DNA from: an uncultured Cellvibrionales bacterium
GTDB lineage: Bacteria > Pseudomonadota > Gammaproteobacteria > Pseudomonadales > Dasaniaceae
Direction of reading: 5' to 3'
NCBI GenBank assembly: GCA_913019905.1
Contig: CAJVZD010000034.1
Coordinates: 1 to 48,176 of the forward strand
DNA: 48,176 bases
The notes under the pieces: model-generated
The model's database searches: none
Seen by the model: only the letters and a program-made list of their open reading frames with translations
What the model was told of the DNA's origin: nothing
Shown: positions 36,511 through 47,051 of the stretch, piece by piece
Layout of the letters: each line of letters opens with the position of its first letter
How positions within the stretch are numbered: the first letter of the stretch is position 1
Program-made: the position numbers and the translations under genes

Positions 36511-37215
36511 ATGACAACGAAACATGTGTCTAATAAGACCAGTAAAAAACAAGAGCTTAGCGAATTTCTTGGCAAGGCTAACCAACTTCCACAGAGACTG
36601 GTAGATAGCGTCAATTCTAATGGTAGAATCATTTTTGCTTTGGATGCAACGGCAAGCCGTCAGGCCAGCTGGGACCGCGCATGCCAATTGCAAAGCGAGA
36701 TGTTCTCAGCAACGGATACAATGGGCGGCATTCAACTTCAACTGTGCTACTACAGAGGGTTCAATGAATTCAATTTTAGTCCCTGGCTGCAAGACAGCAA
36801 CGCGTTACGTCATTTCATGCATGGAGTTCAATGCCAAGGAGGTCATACGCAATTAGAACAAGTACTTAATCATAGTTTACGAGAACACGCAGATAAAGCC
36901 ATCCAAGCCCTCATTATCATTACTGATGCAGTCGAAGAAGACGTGGATAGGCTATGCAACAAAGCGGGGCAAATGGGCATAATGAAAATCCCCATCTTTA
37001 TTTTCCAGGAAGGGTTCGACCCTACAGCACAACGGTGTTTTCAGCAATTAGCTAAAATCAGTAACGGCGCCTACGCAAATTTTAACGATCAAAGCGCAAA
37101 ACAATTGGCGGATCTTTTGGCTGCGGTAGCAACTTATGCGGCAGGAGGCCATTCAGCATTACAGAAATTAAACTCATCATCCGCGAAACAATTACTTCAA
37201 CAACTTAGGCCGTGA
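36511..37215 (+). CDS. VWA domain protein
   Basis: A von Willebrand factor A domain of 234 residues. The metal-ion site begins FALDATASRQASWDRA (residues 43 on, DxTxS form of DxSxS), the middle Thr is in GGHTQLEQVL and the Asp is in IITDAVEEDVDRL. Such domains bind protein partners through a divalent metal. A basic, polar N-terminus precedes the domain; no signal peptide is evident, so it is probably cytoplasmic. The ATG at 36511 follows AAGAAG 10 bases upstream. A frame extends to 36280, but its added residues look non-coding. The stop overlaps the J-domain gene by 4 bp (GTGA), implying coupling and a joint job, possibly a chaperone-assisted assembly. The function is unknown. Confidence 0.82.
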   Translation: MTTKHVSNKTSKKQELSEFLGKANQLPQRLVDSVNSNGRIIFALDATASRQASWDRACQLQSEMFSATDTMGGIQLQLCYYRGFNEFNFSPWLQDSNALRHFMHGVQCQGGHTQLEQVLNHSLREHADKAIQALIIITDAVEEDVDRLCNKAGQMGIMKIPIFIFQEGFDPTAQRCFQQLAKISNGAYANFNDQSAKQLADLLAAVATYAAGGHSALQKLNSSSAKQLLQQLRP

Positions 37216-37937
37216 TCGTGATTCGACTAATTCTACTCGCAGCTTTTGTGTCTATTGTTCTTATCCTTCTCCAGCAAATGAAAAATACACCGAAGGAAAA
37301 GCTAAAAGGTCTGTACTGGAAATTCATCTTGGGCGGCATGGGTATCGTCTTGGTATTACTGGCGGCGACCGGTCGAATCCACTGGATCGGCGCCATGATT
37401 GGAGCCACTCTACCCTTCTTACGACAGGTCGCTCCGCTACTTATACGCTACTTCCCACAAATTCATCAATACCATAAATCTCGATCGCAACAAGCGTCCT
37501 CTTCTGGAAATCGGTCGACCTTGACATCTCAAATATTAAGCATGGTATTGGATCATGATAGTAACCGACTCAGCGGGGAGATTATCGACGGCCCTATGAA
37601 AGGCAGCCAGCTCGACAGCCTTGAATTGGAACAATTGCTTGGCGTTTTGGATTACTGTTACCAACGGGAACTGGACTCAGCCAAGCTACTGGTCAGCTAT
37701 CTGGAACATCGCTTTGGCCCGGCTTGGCAGGAGACCTCTTCATCAGTGCCGAAATCGGAACTTGAAATTAACGAAGCGTACGCCATATTAGGGCTAAGCG
37801 AAGGAGCAAGCAAAGAGCAGGTCATAAAAGCCCATCGGTCAATGATGCAAAAAGTACACCCGGACCGAGGAGGCAGTGATTATCTGGCAGCGCAAATAAA
37901 CGAGGCAAAAGATCGAATAATTAATAATCTGACATAG
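37212..37937 (+). CDS. membrane-anchored J-domain protein
   Basis: A 241-residue protein with two N-terminal membrane helices (about residues 3-20 and 37-52) and a possible hydrophobic segment near 56-80. It has a central domain rich in polar residues and a C-terminal J-domain from about residue 185. The J-domain has the HPD motif at 216-218 (KVHPDRGGSDYLAAQINEAKD), needed to stimulate DnaK ATPase, and ends the protein as in Tim14/DjlA-type co-chaperones. GTG at 37212 overlaps the preceding stop. The C-terminal domain would lie in the cytoplasm. It probably recruits DnaK to a membrane task together with the VWA protein; that is inferred from overlap only. Confidence 0.85.
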   Translation: MIVIRLILLAAFVSIVLILLQQMKNTPKEKLKGLYWKFILGGMGIVLVLLAATGRIHWIGAMIGATLPFLRQVAPLLIRYFPQIHQYHKSRSQQASSSGNRSTLTSQILSMVLDHDSNRLSGEIIDGPMKGSQLDSLELEQLLGVLDYCYQRELDSAKLLVSYLEHRFGPAWQETSSSVPKSELEINEAYAILGLSEGASKEQVIKAHRSMMQKVHPDRGGSDYLAAQINEAKDRIINNLT

Positions 37938-37960
37938 CCCAAAAGCAGGATACACGCTAA

Positions 37961-37966
37961 TATAAT
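37961..37966 (+). promoter_or_regulatory. candidate -10 box before the 89-residue protein gene
   Basis: A perfect TATAAT lies 39 bp before the ATG at 38006. No -35 box fits at 15-19 bp, so this remains a candidate. Confidence 0.3.
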
Positions 37967-38005
37967 GCTAAGATATTCCACATTTTAGAGCCAGACAACA
38001 TTTTC

Positions 38006-38275
38006 ATGACAAAAGTATTTGTAGTAAGTAACCAATTAGGTCTTTTTTCCAATAAACATAAAGAGTGGATTGACGGACGAGAGACAAAATTACTATTTCG
38101 CAGCACTCACAAAGACGAAGCCATTAACCTGGTTTTTGAGCTGAGCTCAAAGGACATTAATTTAAGAGCCGAAGCCATCCCCGTCGAAGTGGACGGAAAT
38201 AACCAACCGATTGTTGAGGTTACGGCCGCGCCTGTGGAGAATATGGATAACAGCATCGAAATAGATTTCGGATAA
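38006..38275 (+). CDS. hypothetical 89-residue acidic protein
   Basis: A small protein not assigned to a family here. It starts MTKVFVVSNQLGLFSNKHKEWIDG and has alternating hydrophobic and charged residues through LLFRSTHKDEAINLVFELSSKDINLRAEAI. The second half is rich in acidic residues and ends NMDNSIEIDFG. No signal, membrane helix, Cys-rich motif or known binding motif is seen. No good ribosome site precedes the ATG, although a TATAAT does. It stands alone between the J-domain and GGDEF genes. Clear codon structure and lack of stops over 89 codons favour a real gene. Confidence 0.6.
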   Translation: MTKVFVVSNQLGLFSNKHKEWIDGRETKLLFRSTHKDEAINLVFELSSKDINLRAEAIPVEVDGNNQPIVEVTAAPVENMDNSIEIDFG

Positions 38276-38394
38276 ATTATAAATTCCTTAGATTTTTGAT
38301 ACCTATGATTGAATACTTAAGGTAAATAACTGATATTAGATCCCTTGAGTTCGATCGAAGCTAAATTAGCATAGATAGAATAGGAATAAATAAA

Positions 38395-39423
38395 ATGAAG
38401 TATCCTGAAACTTCGGAAATGGCTGCATCCTACCTCAAACAAGCCGTTCCAAAAATGGTGACTAATTCTATCCCTGCAAATCCAATAAATTATACCCTCT
38501 GGTATAATTACGTTTCCAAAAAAAACCCGTCTCTCAACTCGAAACTCGACCATGTTATCGATAGTACGGGAACCTGTAGTCCAGAACAGAGCGAGGAATT
38601 GTATTTCAGCTTTGTGATTGAAGAATATCTCGAAGATCATAACAAATCACTGGAAAACCTTACACTTTTAGCGACTCAATTGCTGGGCCATATGAATACC
38701 GCTATTGAGGGGTCCACCTCATTCGACCAGCAACTAGCCGGAAACATAACACGTCTTAGCGAAGTAAAGACCATCGAGAATATTTCTGAGGTTATCTCTG
38801 ACGTCATGCAAACCACTGAATCTATTAGACTAGCTAACAGTCAGTTCAGCGATAAAATGGAGTCTGCCAACCAAGAAATACTCGCGTTACGACACCAGCT
38901 GGAGGAGGTAGAAAAGCAAGTCTATGTCGATAAACTTACCCAACTCTACAATCGCCATGCCTTCGACATTCAATTAAAACAACTTTTGGAAATTGACAAT
39001 GTAGCGATACATGTCTGCCTGATTATTATGGACATTGATCACTTTAAATCCTTTAACGATGAATATGGCCATATTATTGGTGACAGGGTATTGGGGCGTG
39101 TCGGTGAATTAGTTCAGGATTATTGTCCAGAGCACGCCATAGGCGCTCGCTACGGAGGAGAAGAGTTTGCGATTATCATTAGCAATTCGAGCGAACAAGA
39201 ATCAGCCGACCTCGCCGAAGGGTTTCGTCAGCGCTTAGAGAAATTACGAATTACGGTTAAGAGTTCGAGCAAAACTTTGGACAATATCACCGCGTCATTT
39301 GGCGTCACCCGATTTAAACTGGGTGAATCAACGGAAACCTTTATCGACCGAGCAGACAAAATGCTCTATAAAGCTAAACAAAGTGGTCGCAATCGTGTTG
39401 AGGTTGAGTTTTTGAGTCCATAA
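38395..39423 (+). CDS. diguanylate cyclase (GGDEF domain)
   Basis: The protein makes c-di-GMP from GTP. The C-terminal GGDEF domain starts near DKLTQLYNRHAFD (179-191) and has MDIDHFKSFND (212-222) and the active-site signature ARYGGEEF (GGEEF at 254-258). The RxxD inhibitory site normally five residues before the signature is missing (EHAI there), so product inhibition is not expected. The N-terminal 175 residues are helical with a coiled-coil close to the domain (SNQEILALRHQLEEVEKQV type), likely a sensor or dimerisation region; no transmembrane helix is seen. AGGA lies 10 bases before the ATG. It could act opposite the EAL and HD-GYP proteins. Confidence 0.9.
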   Translation: MKYPETSEMAASYLKQAVPKMVTNSIPANPINYTLWYNYVSKKNPSLNSKLDHVIDSTGTCSPEQSEELYFSFVIEEYLEDHNKSLENLTLLATQLLGHMNTAIEGSTSFDQQLAGNITRLSEVKTIENISEVISDVMQTTESIRLANSQFSDKMESANQEILALRHQLEEVEKQVYVDKLTQLYNRHAFDIQLKQLLEIDNVAIHVCLIIMDIDHFKSFNDEYGHIIGDRVLGRVGELVQDYCPEHAIGARYGGEEFAIIISNSSEQESADLAEGFRQRLEKLRITVKSSSKTLDNITASFGVTRFKLGESTETFIDRADKMLYKAKQSGRNRVEVEFLSP

Positions 39424-39803
39424 CCCCTAGCTTAATTGAGCAACAGACTAAGCGACTAAATCGACCTATACCTCAAAAAAATGATTCAGAAAACGGCTCC
39501 ATAACACCAGCCGTCCCGCCAAGCGCAAGAACCAGAAAGTAAACGTCTTACCCGTTATTTAACGCCAGCAATTTCACCCATTTCGGTAACTGCAGGCCAC
39601 GACAAATAACATTAGGAATCTAACGGAATCAAAGCAATCCATCCAAATAGAAAATGATCCGAGAAAAGTCGTTTTCTATTCTAGCGCCGAAAAGCCGAAG
39701 CAATCAAAATTGAAAAAATACCGTCACATAGAAGTCGGCATGACAAATTCCCTGTCGAAACGTGGCATCGATCCTGAACTCACCGATCTAGGAACATACA
39801 CCT
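39424..39803. other. convergent intergenic region with a 12-bp hairpin
   Basis: No gene is supported in these 380 bp between the GGDEF gene and greA. AATAGAAAATGA (39646-39657) pairs with TCGTTTTCTATT (39669-39680) over 12 positions with one G-U on the + strand. No U-run follows on either strand. It may be a processing or 3'-end element. Confidence 0.4.
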
Positions 39804-40286
39804 CTAGATATATTCTACTTCATCTATTTCGTATTCAACTTCTCCACCTGGCGTGTGGACAACAACAACATCACCCACCTCCTTTGCGATAAGAGCGCGG
39901 GCGATAGGCGAAGTAACCGAGATTTTGCCTACCTTAACATTTGCCTCATCTTCACCGACTATTTTGTAGGTTACCGACTGGTCTGTTTCGCAATTAATTA
40001 TGGTTACCGTCACACCGAAGATAACTTTATCACTAGGCGGGATGGTAGATATATCAATGACCACGCTATCGGATAGCTTTCCCTCTATCTCTTTAACTCG
40101 TCCCTCGCAAAATCCCTGTTGCTCTCTCGCCGCATGATATTCCGCATTCTCTTTTAAGTCACCGTGTTCCCTGGCCTCCGCGATCGCCTGTACAATTCGA
40201 GGCCGATCCACACTCTTCAATTCATTGAGTTCCTTTCGAAGCGCAGCTTCTCCAGCCACAGTCATTGGCACTCTACTTATGCTCAT
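39804..40286 (-). CDS. greA: transcription elongation factor GreA
   Basis: GreA rescues backtracked RNA polymerase by stimulating cleavage of the transcript 3' end. The N-terminal coiled-coil carries the family signature [26 protein letters not shown], whose acidic tip (DLKENAE) reaches the polymerase active site. The C-terminal domain has [16 protein letters not shown]. At 160 residues the length is normal. ATG at 40286 overlaps the carB stop by 4 bp, so expression is coupled to carB. Confidence 0.97.
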   Translation of the reverse strand: MSISRVPMTVAGEAALRKELNELKSVDRPRIVQAIAEAREHGDLKENAEYHAAREQQGFCEGRVKEIEGKLSDSVVIDISTIPPSDKVIFGVTVTIINCETDQSVTYKIVGEDEANVKVGKISVTSPIARALIAKEVGDVVVVHTPGGEVEYEIDEVEYI

Positions 40287-43200
40287 ACAGAAATTCTCCC
40301 ATGCGCGTCCTGCAATCGGCGGACTTGTAAACTTTTATTTTTACCACTCCGTATCGCTTCACATACTGCATCAGCACCGGCCAAGGTAGTTGTACAGAAT
40401 ACTTTTTTTGCTAAAGCGGTTCGTCGTATTGGCGAAGAAGCAGCTATCGATTTACGACCTTCGGTTGTGTTAACGATCAAATGGATGCCATCGTTCTTCA
40501 AAACATCCACAATATTCGGTCGTCCTTCCTGAACCTTCTTTACCAATTCAACACTAAGTCCGGATTCAGTAAGCGTTTTGTGAGTCCCTCGAGTCGCAAC
40601 CAACTCAAACCCTAACTCAACAAGTTTTTTCCCTACCTCGGAAACCCTCTCTTTATCAGCATCTCTTACGCTGATAAACGCTTTCCCCGACGTCGGCAGT
40701 TTGTCGCCAGCACCAAGCTGTGCCTTGGCATAAGCTTCGGGAAAACTATCACCCAAACCCATGACCTCACCGGTAGATTTCATTTCCGGTCCGAGAATAG
40801 GATCGACAGCCGGGAATTTGTTGAAGGGAAAGACAGCCTCCTTGACGCTGAAGTAAGGAGGGATATGTTCCTGCGTAAAACCTTGTTCAACAAGCGACGT
40901 ACCAGCCATACATCGAGCCGCAACTTTTGCCAATGAGGTACCGATGCATTTTGAAACGAAGGGTACAGTGCGAGACGCTCGCGGGTTCACTTCAATGACA
41001 TAGATCTCACCGTCTTGTTCGGCCAACTGAACGTTCATTAACCCGCAAACACCCAACTCTATCGCCATAGCCTTGACTTGCTCGCGCATTTTGTCTTGCA
41101 ATTCCATGCTGATCGAATAAGGCGGCAGAGAGCAAGCTGAATCACCGGAGTGTATACCGGCCTGTTCAATATGTTGCATAATTGCGCCAATAACAACCTG
41201 ATTGCCGTCAGACACGGCATCGACATCCATTTCAACAGCAGCGTTAAGGAAATGATCCAGTAACACGGGAGACTCGTTAGAAGCCTGTACAGCATCCTTC
41301 ATATAACGAAGCAATTCATCCTCATCATAAACAATCTCCATCGCACGACCACCTAACACATACGAGGGCCTGACAACCAGGGGATAACCGATGGCTTTGG
41401 CCGCATCAACAGCTTCTTCGGTTGATCTTACTGTTGTATTAGGTGGCTGCTTCAAACCTAACTTCTGGATCATTTTTTGGAATCGCTCACGATCTTCAGC
41501 GCGATCAATTGCCTCGGGTGTTGTCCCAATAATCGGGACTCCGGCCGCCTCCAGATCTCTGGCAAGTTTTAACGGTGTTTGGCCGCCAAATTGAACGATG
41601 ACGCCTTTCGGTTTTTCCTTATCGACTATTTCAAGAACGTCCTCTAAGGTAACCGGTTCGAAGTACAAGCGATCGGAGGTATCATAATCTGTGGAGACAG
41701 TTTCCGGGTTACAGTTCACCATAATCGTTTCATAACCATCTTCACGCATTGCTAGGGCCGCATGAACACAACAATAATCAAATTCTATCCCCTGGCCAAT
41801 ACGGTTAGGGCCGCCACCCAATACCAAAATCTTGTCTCTGTTTGACGTTTTCGCTTCGCATTCTTCCTCATACGTAGAATACATATAAGCTGTACTCGTA
41901 GAGAATTCCGCTGCACAAGTGTCGACACGTTTGTAAACGGGCCGGATATCTTTCGACCATCGGTAATCTCGAACAGCCTTCTCTGTTTCGCCTAACAAGA
42001 CCGCCAGACGCTGGTCGGCAAAACCTTTTTGCTTGAGTCGATATAAATAATCTGCAGGAATCGACGACAAAGTCTTTTCCTTAACATCATTCTCAATTTT
42101 AACAATCTCTTCAATTTGAACCAAAAACCAGCGGTCAATTTTAGAACACTCGAAAACCTCTTCGATGCTCATGCCAGCGCGAAAAGCGTCCGCAACGTAC
42201 CAAATTCTTTCAGGTCCGGGGTTGGTTAGCTCGCCTATCAATATGTCTGACACATCGCTTTGTTCAAGCGAGATTTTATTGTCAAACCCTGAAGCACCAA
42301 CTTCCAAGCCACGCAACGCTTTTTGAATCGACTCTTGAAACGTTCGACCAATCGCCATCACTTCTCCGACCGACTTCATTTGGGTATGTAGGCGGGAATC
42401 AGCTTCGGCGAACTTCTCGAAGGTAAAGCGAGGAACTTTTGTAACGACATAATCGATCGATGGCTCAAATGACGCGGGAGTTGCCCCCCCTGTGATATCA
42501 TTTTGCAATTCGTCCAAGGTATAACCGATCGCCAATTTTGCTGCAATTTTCGCAATCGGAAAACCCGTTGCTTTTGAAGCTAGCGCCGAGGACCGACTGA
42601 CACGAGGGTTCATTTCTATAATAACAAGGCGACCCGTGTCTGGGCACTGACCAAATTGTACGTTAGAACCTCCGGTTTCGACTCCGATTTCACGCAAAAC
42701 CGCCAACGAGGCATCTCGCATGATCTGGTATTCTTTGTCTGTGAGAGTTTGTGCAGGAGCTACCGTTATCGAATCGCCAGTATGAACACCCATTGGATCA
42801 AAATTTTCGATCGAACAAACTATAATGCAGTTGTCATTTTTGTCCCGTACAACTTCCATTTCGTACTCTTTCCAACCGATCAAGGACTCATCAATAAGCA
42901 GCTCTTTGGTCGGAGATAGATCCAGACCCCGTTCGCAAATTTCAATAAATTCTTCTTTGTTATAGGCGATTCCACCTCCGGATCCACCCATAGTAAATGA
43001 AGGCCGTATAATGGAAGGAAAGCCCAATTGCCCCTGTACTTGCAAAGCCTCTTCAAGACTGTGCGCGATGGCTGAGCGAGGCGTGTCTAAGCCTATCCGC
43101 TTCATTGCCTTGTCAAACAAATCCCGATCTTCGGCCTTGTCGATAGACTCTTTAGTCGCTCCGATCATTTCCACACCATGTTCTTGGAGGACTCCGTGCC

Positions 43201-43510
43201 TATCCAAATCAAGCGCGCAGTTTAAAGCCGTCTGTCCGCCCATGGTCGGTAAAACCGCATCGGGTTTCTCTACTTCAATAATTTTAGCAACTGTTTTCCA
43301 TTCTACAGGTTCGATGTAAGTGGCATCCGCCATCTCTGGGTCGGTCATGATTGTTGCAGGGTTTGAATTAACCAGAATTACACGAAAACCCTCTTCCCGT
43401 AACGCTTTACAAGCCTGAGCTCCGGAGTAATCAAATTCACAAGCCTGACCAATGACGATAGGGCCTGCACCGAGGATTAGAATAGATTTTATATCAGTTC
43501 TTTTTGGCAT
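40283..43510 (-). CDS. carB: carbamoyl-phosphate synthase large subunit CarB
   Basis: CarB makes carbamoyl phosphate from bicarbonate, ammonia and two ATP, feeding arginine and pyrimidine synthesis. Two homologous ATP-grasp halves are present: the first starts [24 protein letters not shown] and the second [21 protein letters not shown]. An oligomerisation domain joins them, and the C-terminal MGS-like allosteric domain ends the protein ([15 protein letters not shown]). At 1075 residues the length is normal. It is 135 bp after carA and overlaps greA. Confidence 0.98.
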   Translation of the reverse strand: MPKRTDIKSILILGAGPIVIGQACEFDYSGAQACKALREEGFRVILVNSNPATIMTDPEMADATYIEPVEWKTVAKIIEVEKPDAVLPTMGGQTALNCALDLDRHGVLQEHGVEMIGATKESIDKAEDRDLFDKAMKRIGLDTPRSAIAHSLEEALQVQGQLGFPSIIRPSFTMGGSGGGIAYNKEEFIEICERGLDLSPTKELLIDESLIGWKEYEMEVVRDKNDNCIIVCSIENFDPMGVHTGDSITVAPAQTLTDKEYQIMRDASLAVLREIGVETGGSNVQFGQCPDTGRLVIIEMNPRVSRSSALASKATGFPIAKIAAKLAIGYTLDELQNDITGGATPASFEPSIDYVVTKVPRFTFEKFAEADSRLHTQMKSVGEVMAIGRTFQESIQKALRGLEVGASGFDNKISLEQSDVSDILIGELTNPGPERIWYVADAFRAGMSIEEVFECSKIDRWFLVQIEEIVKIENDVKEKTLSSIPADYLYRLKQKGFADQRLAVLLGETEKAVRDYRWSKDIRPVYKRVDTCAAEFSTSTAYMYSTYEEECEAKTSNRDKILVLGGGPNRIGQGIEFDYCCVHAALAMREDGYETIMVNCNPETVSTDYDTSDRLYFEPVTLEDVLEIVDKEKPKGVIVQFGGQTPLKLARDLEAAGVPIIGTTPEAIDRAEDRERFQKMIQKLGLKQPPNTTVRSTEEAVDAAKAIGYPLVVRPSYVLGGRAMEIVYDEDELLRYMKDAVQASNESPVLLDHFLNAAVEMDVDAVSDGNQVVIGAIMQHIEQAGIHSGDSACSLPPYSISMELQDKMREQVKAMAIELGVCGLMNVQLAEQDGEIYVIEVNPRASRTVPFVSKCIGTSLAKVAARCMAGTSLVEQGFTQEHIPPYFSVKEAVFPFNKFPAVDPILGPEMKSTGEVMGLGDSFPEAYAKAQLGAGDKLPTSGKAFISVRDADKERVSEVGKKLVELGFELVATRGTHKTLTESGLSVELVKKVQEGRPNIVDVLKNDGIHLIVNTTEGRKSIAASSPIRRTALAKKVFCTTTLAGADAVCEAIRSGKNKSLQVRRLQDAHGRISV

Positions 43511-43645
43511 GAAGATTTAACTCAAATAGTATAATGTCATTTTCTATGAACAGGCACACACCGAGCGTTGCCTCGTCAGTTGCCATCGACGCCCGCCGAA
43601 CCATGCAACTACCTAACATCCTTTGCCGTACTTTTAAAAACTGGA

Positions 43646-44800
43646 CTAGCTCGATCGAGCCTTAATCAAGTCAATAAAGTGATCAAACAACGGCGCTGCA
43701 TCATGTGGGCCGGGACTCGCTTCGGGGTGCCCCTGAAAACTAAACGCGGGCTTATCCGTTCGATGAATACCCTGCAGGGAACCATCAAACAAAGACTTAT
43801 GCGTCACAACCAAATTATCAGGTAGTGTCGCTTCATCGGCCGCAAAACCATGATTTTGGCTGGTAATTAGAACAGTATCGTCGACAATATTTTTTACCGG
43901 GTGGTTTGCGCCGTGATGACCAAACTTCATTTTGACCGTCTTGGCTCCAGACGCTAACGCCAATAACTGATGACCTAAACAAATACCAAATACCGGTATG
44001 TTTGTCTCGAGTATTTTTTGAATGGCCTCGATCGCATAGGTACAGGGTTCAGGATCACCCGGACCGTTGGAAAGAAAAACACCGTCGGGCTGCAACGCCA
44101 ACACAGTGTCCGCCGTTGTTTCTGCCGGCACTACGGTTAACTTACAACCGCGATCGACCAGCATTCTCAATATATTGCGTTTAACACCAAAGTCATAGGC
44201 GACAACATGATAGAGGCATTCGTCATCGGCATATTGCTTATAACTTTCGCCCGTTTGTTTGTCGTAAGGTAAGGCCCAAGAACCTTGCTGCCAGTTATAG
44301 GATTTTTTGGTGCTGACTACTTTGGCTAGATCCATGCCTTTTAGTCCCGCAAAACCTTTGGCTAAGGCCAGAGCCTTTGTTTCGTCAATGTCACTTCCAG
44401 ACATTAAGCAGCCATTTTGCGCCCCTTGATCGCGCAAAATTCGGGTCAAGCGACGTGTATCTATCTCTGCAATACCCAATATGTTTCGCCGTTTCAGATA
44501 ATCTTCAAGATTTTCTTCGTTGCGAAAATTACTGGCCAATAATGGTAAATCACGAATCACCAAGCCCGCAGACCAGACGTGGTCCGCTTCGTCGTCTTCC
44601 GAGTTCGTTCCCGTATTGCCAATATGAGGGTAAGTCAGCGTAATAATCTGTCTTGCATAGGAGGGATCGGTGAGAATTTCCTGGTAACCGGTCATGGCGG
44701 TATTAAATACCACTTCACCGACGGAATGCCCAGTGGCACCGATCGCTATTCCTTTGAAAATACTACCGTTTTCAAGGGCGAGTATGGCTGGTACCGTCAA
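43646..44800 (-). CDS. carA: carbamoyl-phosphate synthase small subunit CarA
   Basis: CarA hydrolyses glutamine and channels ammonia to CarB. The N-terminal CPSase_sm_chain domain starts [14 protein letters not shown], and the class I glutamine amidotransferase domain contains the catalytic Cys in [13 protein letters not shown] with the His-Glu pair in GHPEASPGP. The start is a TTG at 44800, supported by an AGGAGG 6 bases upstream, a near-perfect site. At 384 residues the length is normal. dapB, its usual neighbour in many gammaproteobacteria, is absent here. Confidence 0.97.
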   Translation of the reverse strand: MTVPAILALENGSIFKGIAIGATGHSVGEVVFNTAMTGYQEILTDPSYARQIITLTYPHIGNTGTNSEDDEADHVWSAGLVIRDLPLLASNFRNEENLEDYLKRRNILGIAEIDTRRLTRILRDQGAQNGCLMSGSDIDETKALALAKGFAGLKGMDLAKVVSTKKSYNWQQGSWALPYDKQTGESYKQYADDECLYHVVAYDFGVKRNILRMLVDRGCKLTVVPAETTADTVLALQPDGVFLSNGPGDPEPCTYAIEAIQKILETNIPVFGICLGHQLLALASGAKTVKMKFGHHGANHPVKNIVDDTVLITSQNHGFAADEATLPDNLVVTHKSLFDGSLQGIHRTDKPAFSFQGHPEASPGPHDAAPLFDHFIDLIKARSS

Positions 44801-44911
44801 ACAAACCTCCTAGATATCAAATAGATGGGTGATCCGCATCGCTGCGGCGATTACATGTTGGAATTGAACTTTCGACGCGCTATCAAGGCATGCAAGCTAA
44901 GATAAGTGTAC

Positions 44912-44940
44912 TTTATACCGACAGAAAAACGCCTTTTCAA
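44912..44940 (-). promoter_or_regulatory. promoter of carA-carB-greA
   Basis: Reading the - strand, TTGAAA (44935-44940) and TATAAA (44912-44917) each match consensus in 5 of 6 bases with a 17-bp spacer. The start near 44905 gives a leader of about 105 nt with a strong AGGAGG and a small ATCGC/GCGAT hairpin. The leader may respond to pyrimidines or arginine, but no known binding site was recognised. Confidence 0.65.
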
Positions 44941-44968
44941 AAAATGCACAAAGCGCTCGTCAATCTGT

Positions 44969-45002
44969 AAAAAAGCGAGATGAAGAAACTCTTCACCTCG
45001 CT
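44969..45002 (-). terminator. intrinsic terminator after aceK
   Basis: On the - strand AGCGAGGTGAAGA and TCTTCATCTCGCT form a 13-bp stem with one G-U pair and a 3-nt loop, followed by six T. It lies 240 bp past the aceK stop and just upstream of the carA promoter, insulating the two units. The stretch 45003-45242 between it and aceK shows nothing recognisable. Confidence 0.75.
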
Positions 45003-45242
45003 TTCCCGTCAATTCTCGTCACCGGCTTCAACCAGTCAAATCTAGGCGCGTATCTTACGCAAACCTGGCTGTTTTGTCCATATAAATGACAGACAGAAGC
45101 CATCAAAGTACGCCTGATATTCGAAATTATTCATTTCACTCGACTCGATGCCAGCCACCAATGATGGAGACGGATATAATTAGGGACCGCATTGGAAGAT
45201 GCTGTTTTTTAAAAATGCTCGGAAGCCCGGATAAATCTGATT

Positions 45243-46955
45243 TCAAAATCGATACTTTTGACGATAGGGGAAAACGTCTTGAAATTTCCCACGGCTAATT
45301 TCTTTTTGTAGATCTTTCCAAAATTCGACCCGGTACAGATCTCCATGCAATGTACTGAACGCCTTCCTAGCGCGCTTATTACCGGTAAAAAACAAACTGA
45401 ATTCTTCGGGAAAGACGTCGTTCGGCTTTACGTCATACCAGGGCTGACTCGCCATTTCTTGCTCTTCGGTTACAGCTTTGGGAAGCGTCCGGAAGTTACA
45501 CTCCAGCAGCGGGGAGATTTCATCATAATCGTAAAACACCACCCGTTTATGGCGAGTCACGCCAAAGTTTTTCAACAGCATATCGCCGGGAAATATATTA
45601 GCTCCTGCAAGCTGCTTTATGGCGTTGCCGTACTCTTCCATAACACTGAATAATTGTGCGTCGGTGGCATCCTTCAGGTACAAATTGAGCGGAGTCATAC
45701 GCCGTTCGACGTACACGTGTTTTAGAATTAATGCATTGCCCTTCTCCTCCAGCAATGAAGGCACTTCTTTTTTCAATTCATTGACCAACTCAACAGGGAA
45801 GCGTCGCCGATCGAACGCCAAGTTACTAAATTCTTGAGTTTCTGCCATTCGTCCAGCGCGATCCCAACGCTTCACAAGTTTATACTTACCCTTTACCTCT
45901 TCTCGCGTCATATCCTTTGGCGGGGTAAACCGGTCTTTAATGACCTTATAAACATAATCGAAGGAGGGCAGTGTAAACACCAGCATGACCATGCCTTTAA
46001 TCCCCGGCGCGATCGCGTACTGGTCATTTGATTTTACGGTATGGGCGACAGCACTGCGATAAAATACGGTTTTTCCGTGTTTCCCGAACCCTATCGCGCT
46101 GTAGAGCTCAAAGGGCTCTTTGTGCGGCATGATACTGTGGAGAAAATCGACATACTGAGAAGGAACTGACGCATCAACCATGAAGTAGCTGCGGGTAAAA
46201 CTAAACAACTTACTGACTTCGTCCGCTGAAAAGAGCACGGTATCTACATAAACGGCGCCTTTTTCGTTATTCATAAACGGTAATACAAAAGGCAGATACC
46301 GACCGCTTAATACAAATCTCCCGACAAGATAAGCCGCCTTATTTCGATAGAACAAGGAATCCAAAACCTCTACCCTTTCGCAAGCGCTCTCGCCAACGTT
46401 TGATTCGAAAATGGGCCTTATTCGATCGAGGACCCTATCTACATCCCGATCCAAATCTTCGAAAGGAATATTAAATTGAGTATCGACCAGGACGTCTCGT
46501 ATACAGACGGAAACTGTTTCGGTAAAGGAATATTCTTTAAAAATAACCTTGTCATTCAAATTCTTAGGCAACAAATCGGGCACAAAAACAAAAGCATGCA
46601 GATCCCGGATCTTTTCGTGGCCGAACACATAACAATACATGGAATTAAAAAAGGTCTGGGCAATCTCAAAATTACTATGAGTTTCTATAAGAACCGCGTA
46701 TTCCGTTTTAGCATCTCGCCACAAAGATCGATCTAACAACATCTCACCGACAATCTCATCGGCAAATTTTGCTGCAGAGCTTATTTTTTTCTTATACATT
46801 TCCAGCCGATTGCTCATCACTTCGTGAACTAACTGCCAATCGGCGTTCTCAAATCGGGCCTGCCCGCCCAAAGTGAGATTTTGAAAATCGCCAAAAAAAG
46901 CATCGAAACCGTTTAGAATGATTTTAGCCAGTCGCGAAGCATTACTCATTCCCAT
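45243..46955 (-). CDS. aceK: isocitrate dehydrogenase kinase/phosphatase AceK
   Basis: AceK phosphorylates and dephosphorylates isocitrate dehydrogenase, switching carbon between the TCA cycle and the glyoxylate shunt. Family sequences include DSLFYRNKAAYLVGR, IAPGIKGMVMLVFTLPSFDYVYK, DRFTPPKDMTREEV, and the catalytic-loop region GANIFPGDMLLKNFGVTRHKRVVFYDYDE. The ATG at 46955 is preferred: GGAGG is about 5 bases upstream. A GTG at 46967 and an ATG at 46949 are in frame. At 570 residues the length is normal. It lies downstream of rraA and aceA in the same orientation, consistent with glyoxylate shunt control. Confidence 0.97.
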   Translation of the reverse strand: MGMSNASRLAKIILNGFDAFFGDFQNLTLGGQARFENADWQLVHEVMSNRLEMYKKKISSAAKFADEIVGEMLLDRSLWRDAKTEYAVLIETHSNFEIAQTFFNSMYCYVFGHEKIRDLHAFVFVPDLLPKNLNDKVIFKEYSFTETVSVCIRDVLVDTQFNIPFEDLDRDVDRVLDRIRPIFESNVGESACERVEVLDSLFYRNKAAYLVGRFVLSGRYLPFVLPFMNNEKGAVYVDTVLFSADEVSKLFSFTRSYFMVDASVPSQYVDFLHSIMPHKEPFELYSAIGFGKHGKTVFYRSAVAHTVKSNDQYAIAPGIKGMVMLVFTLPSFDYVYKVIKDRFTPPKDMTREEVKGKYKLVKRWDRAGRMAETQEFSNLAFDRRRFPVELVNELKKEVPSLLEEKGNALILKHVYVERRMTPLNLYLKDATDAQLFSVMEEYGNAIKQLAGANIFPGDMLLKNFGVTRHKRVVFYDYDEISPLLECNFRTLPKAVTEEQEMASQPWYDVKPNDVFPEEFSLFFTGNKRARKAFSTLHGDLYRVEFWKDLQKEISRGKFQDVFPYRQKYRF

Positions 46956-47051
46956 CGAACCCTCCACCTCAAAGCCGCATCACAGACTAACAACAACCCC
47001 GCCTTCACGAAGCAAATACAAACAACCCGCACTATCTAACCCAAACTAATG

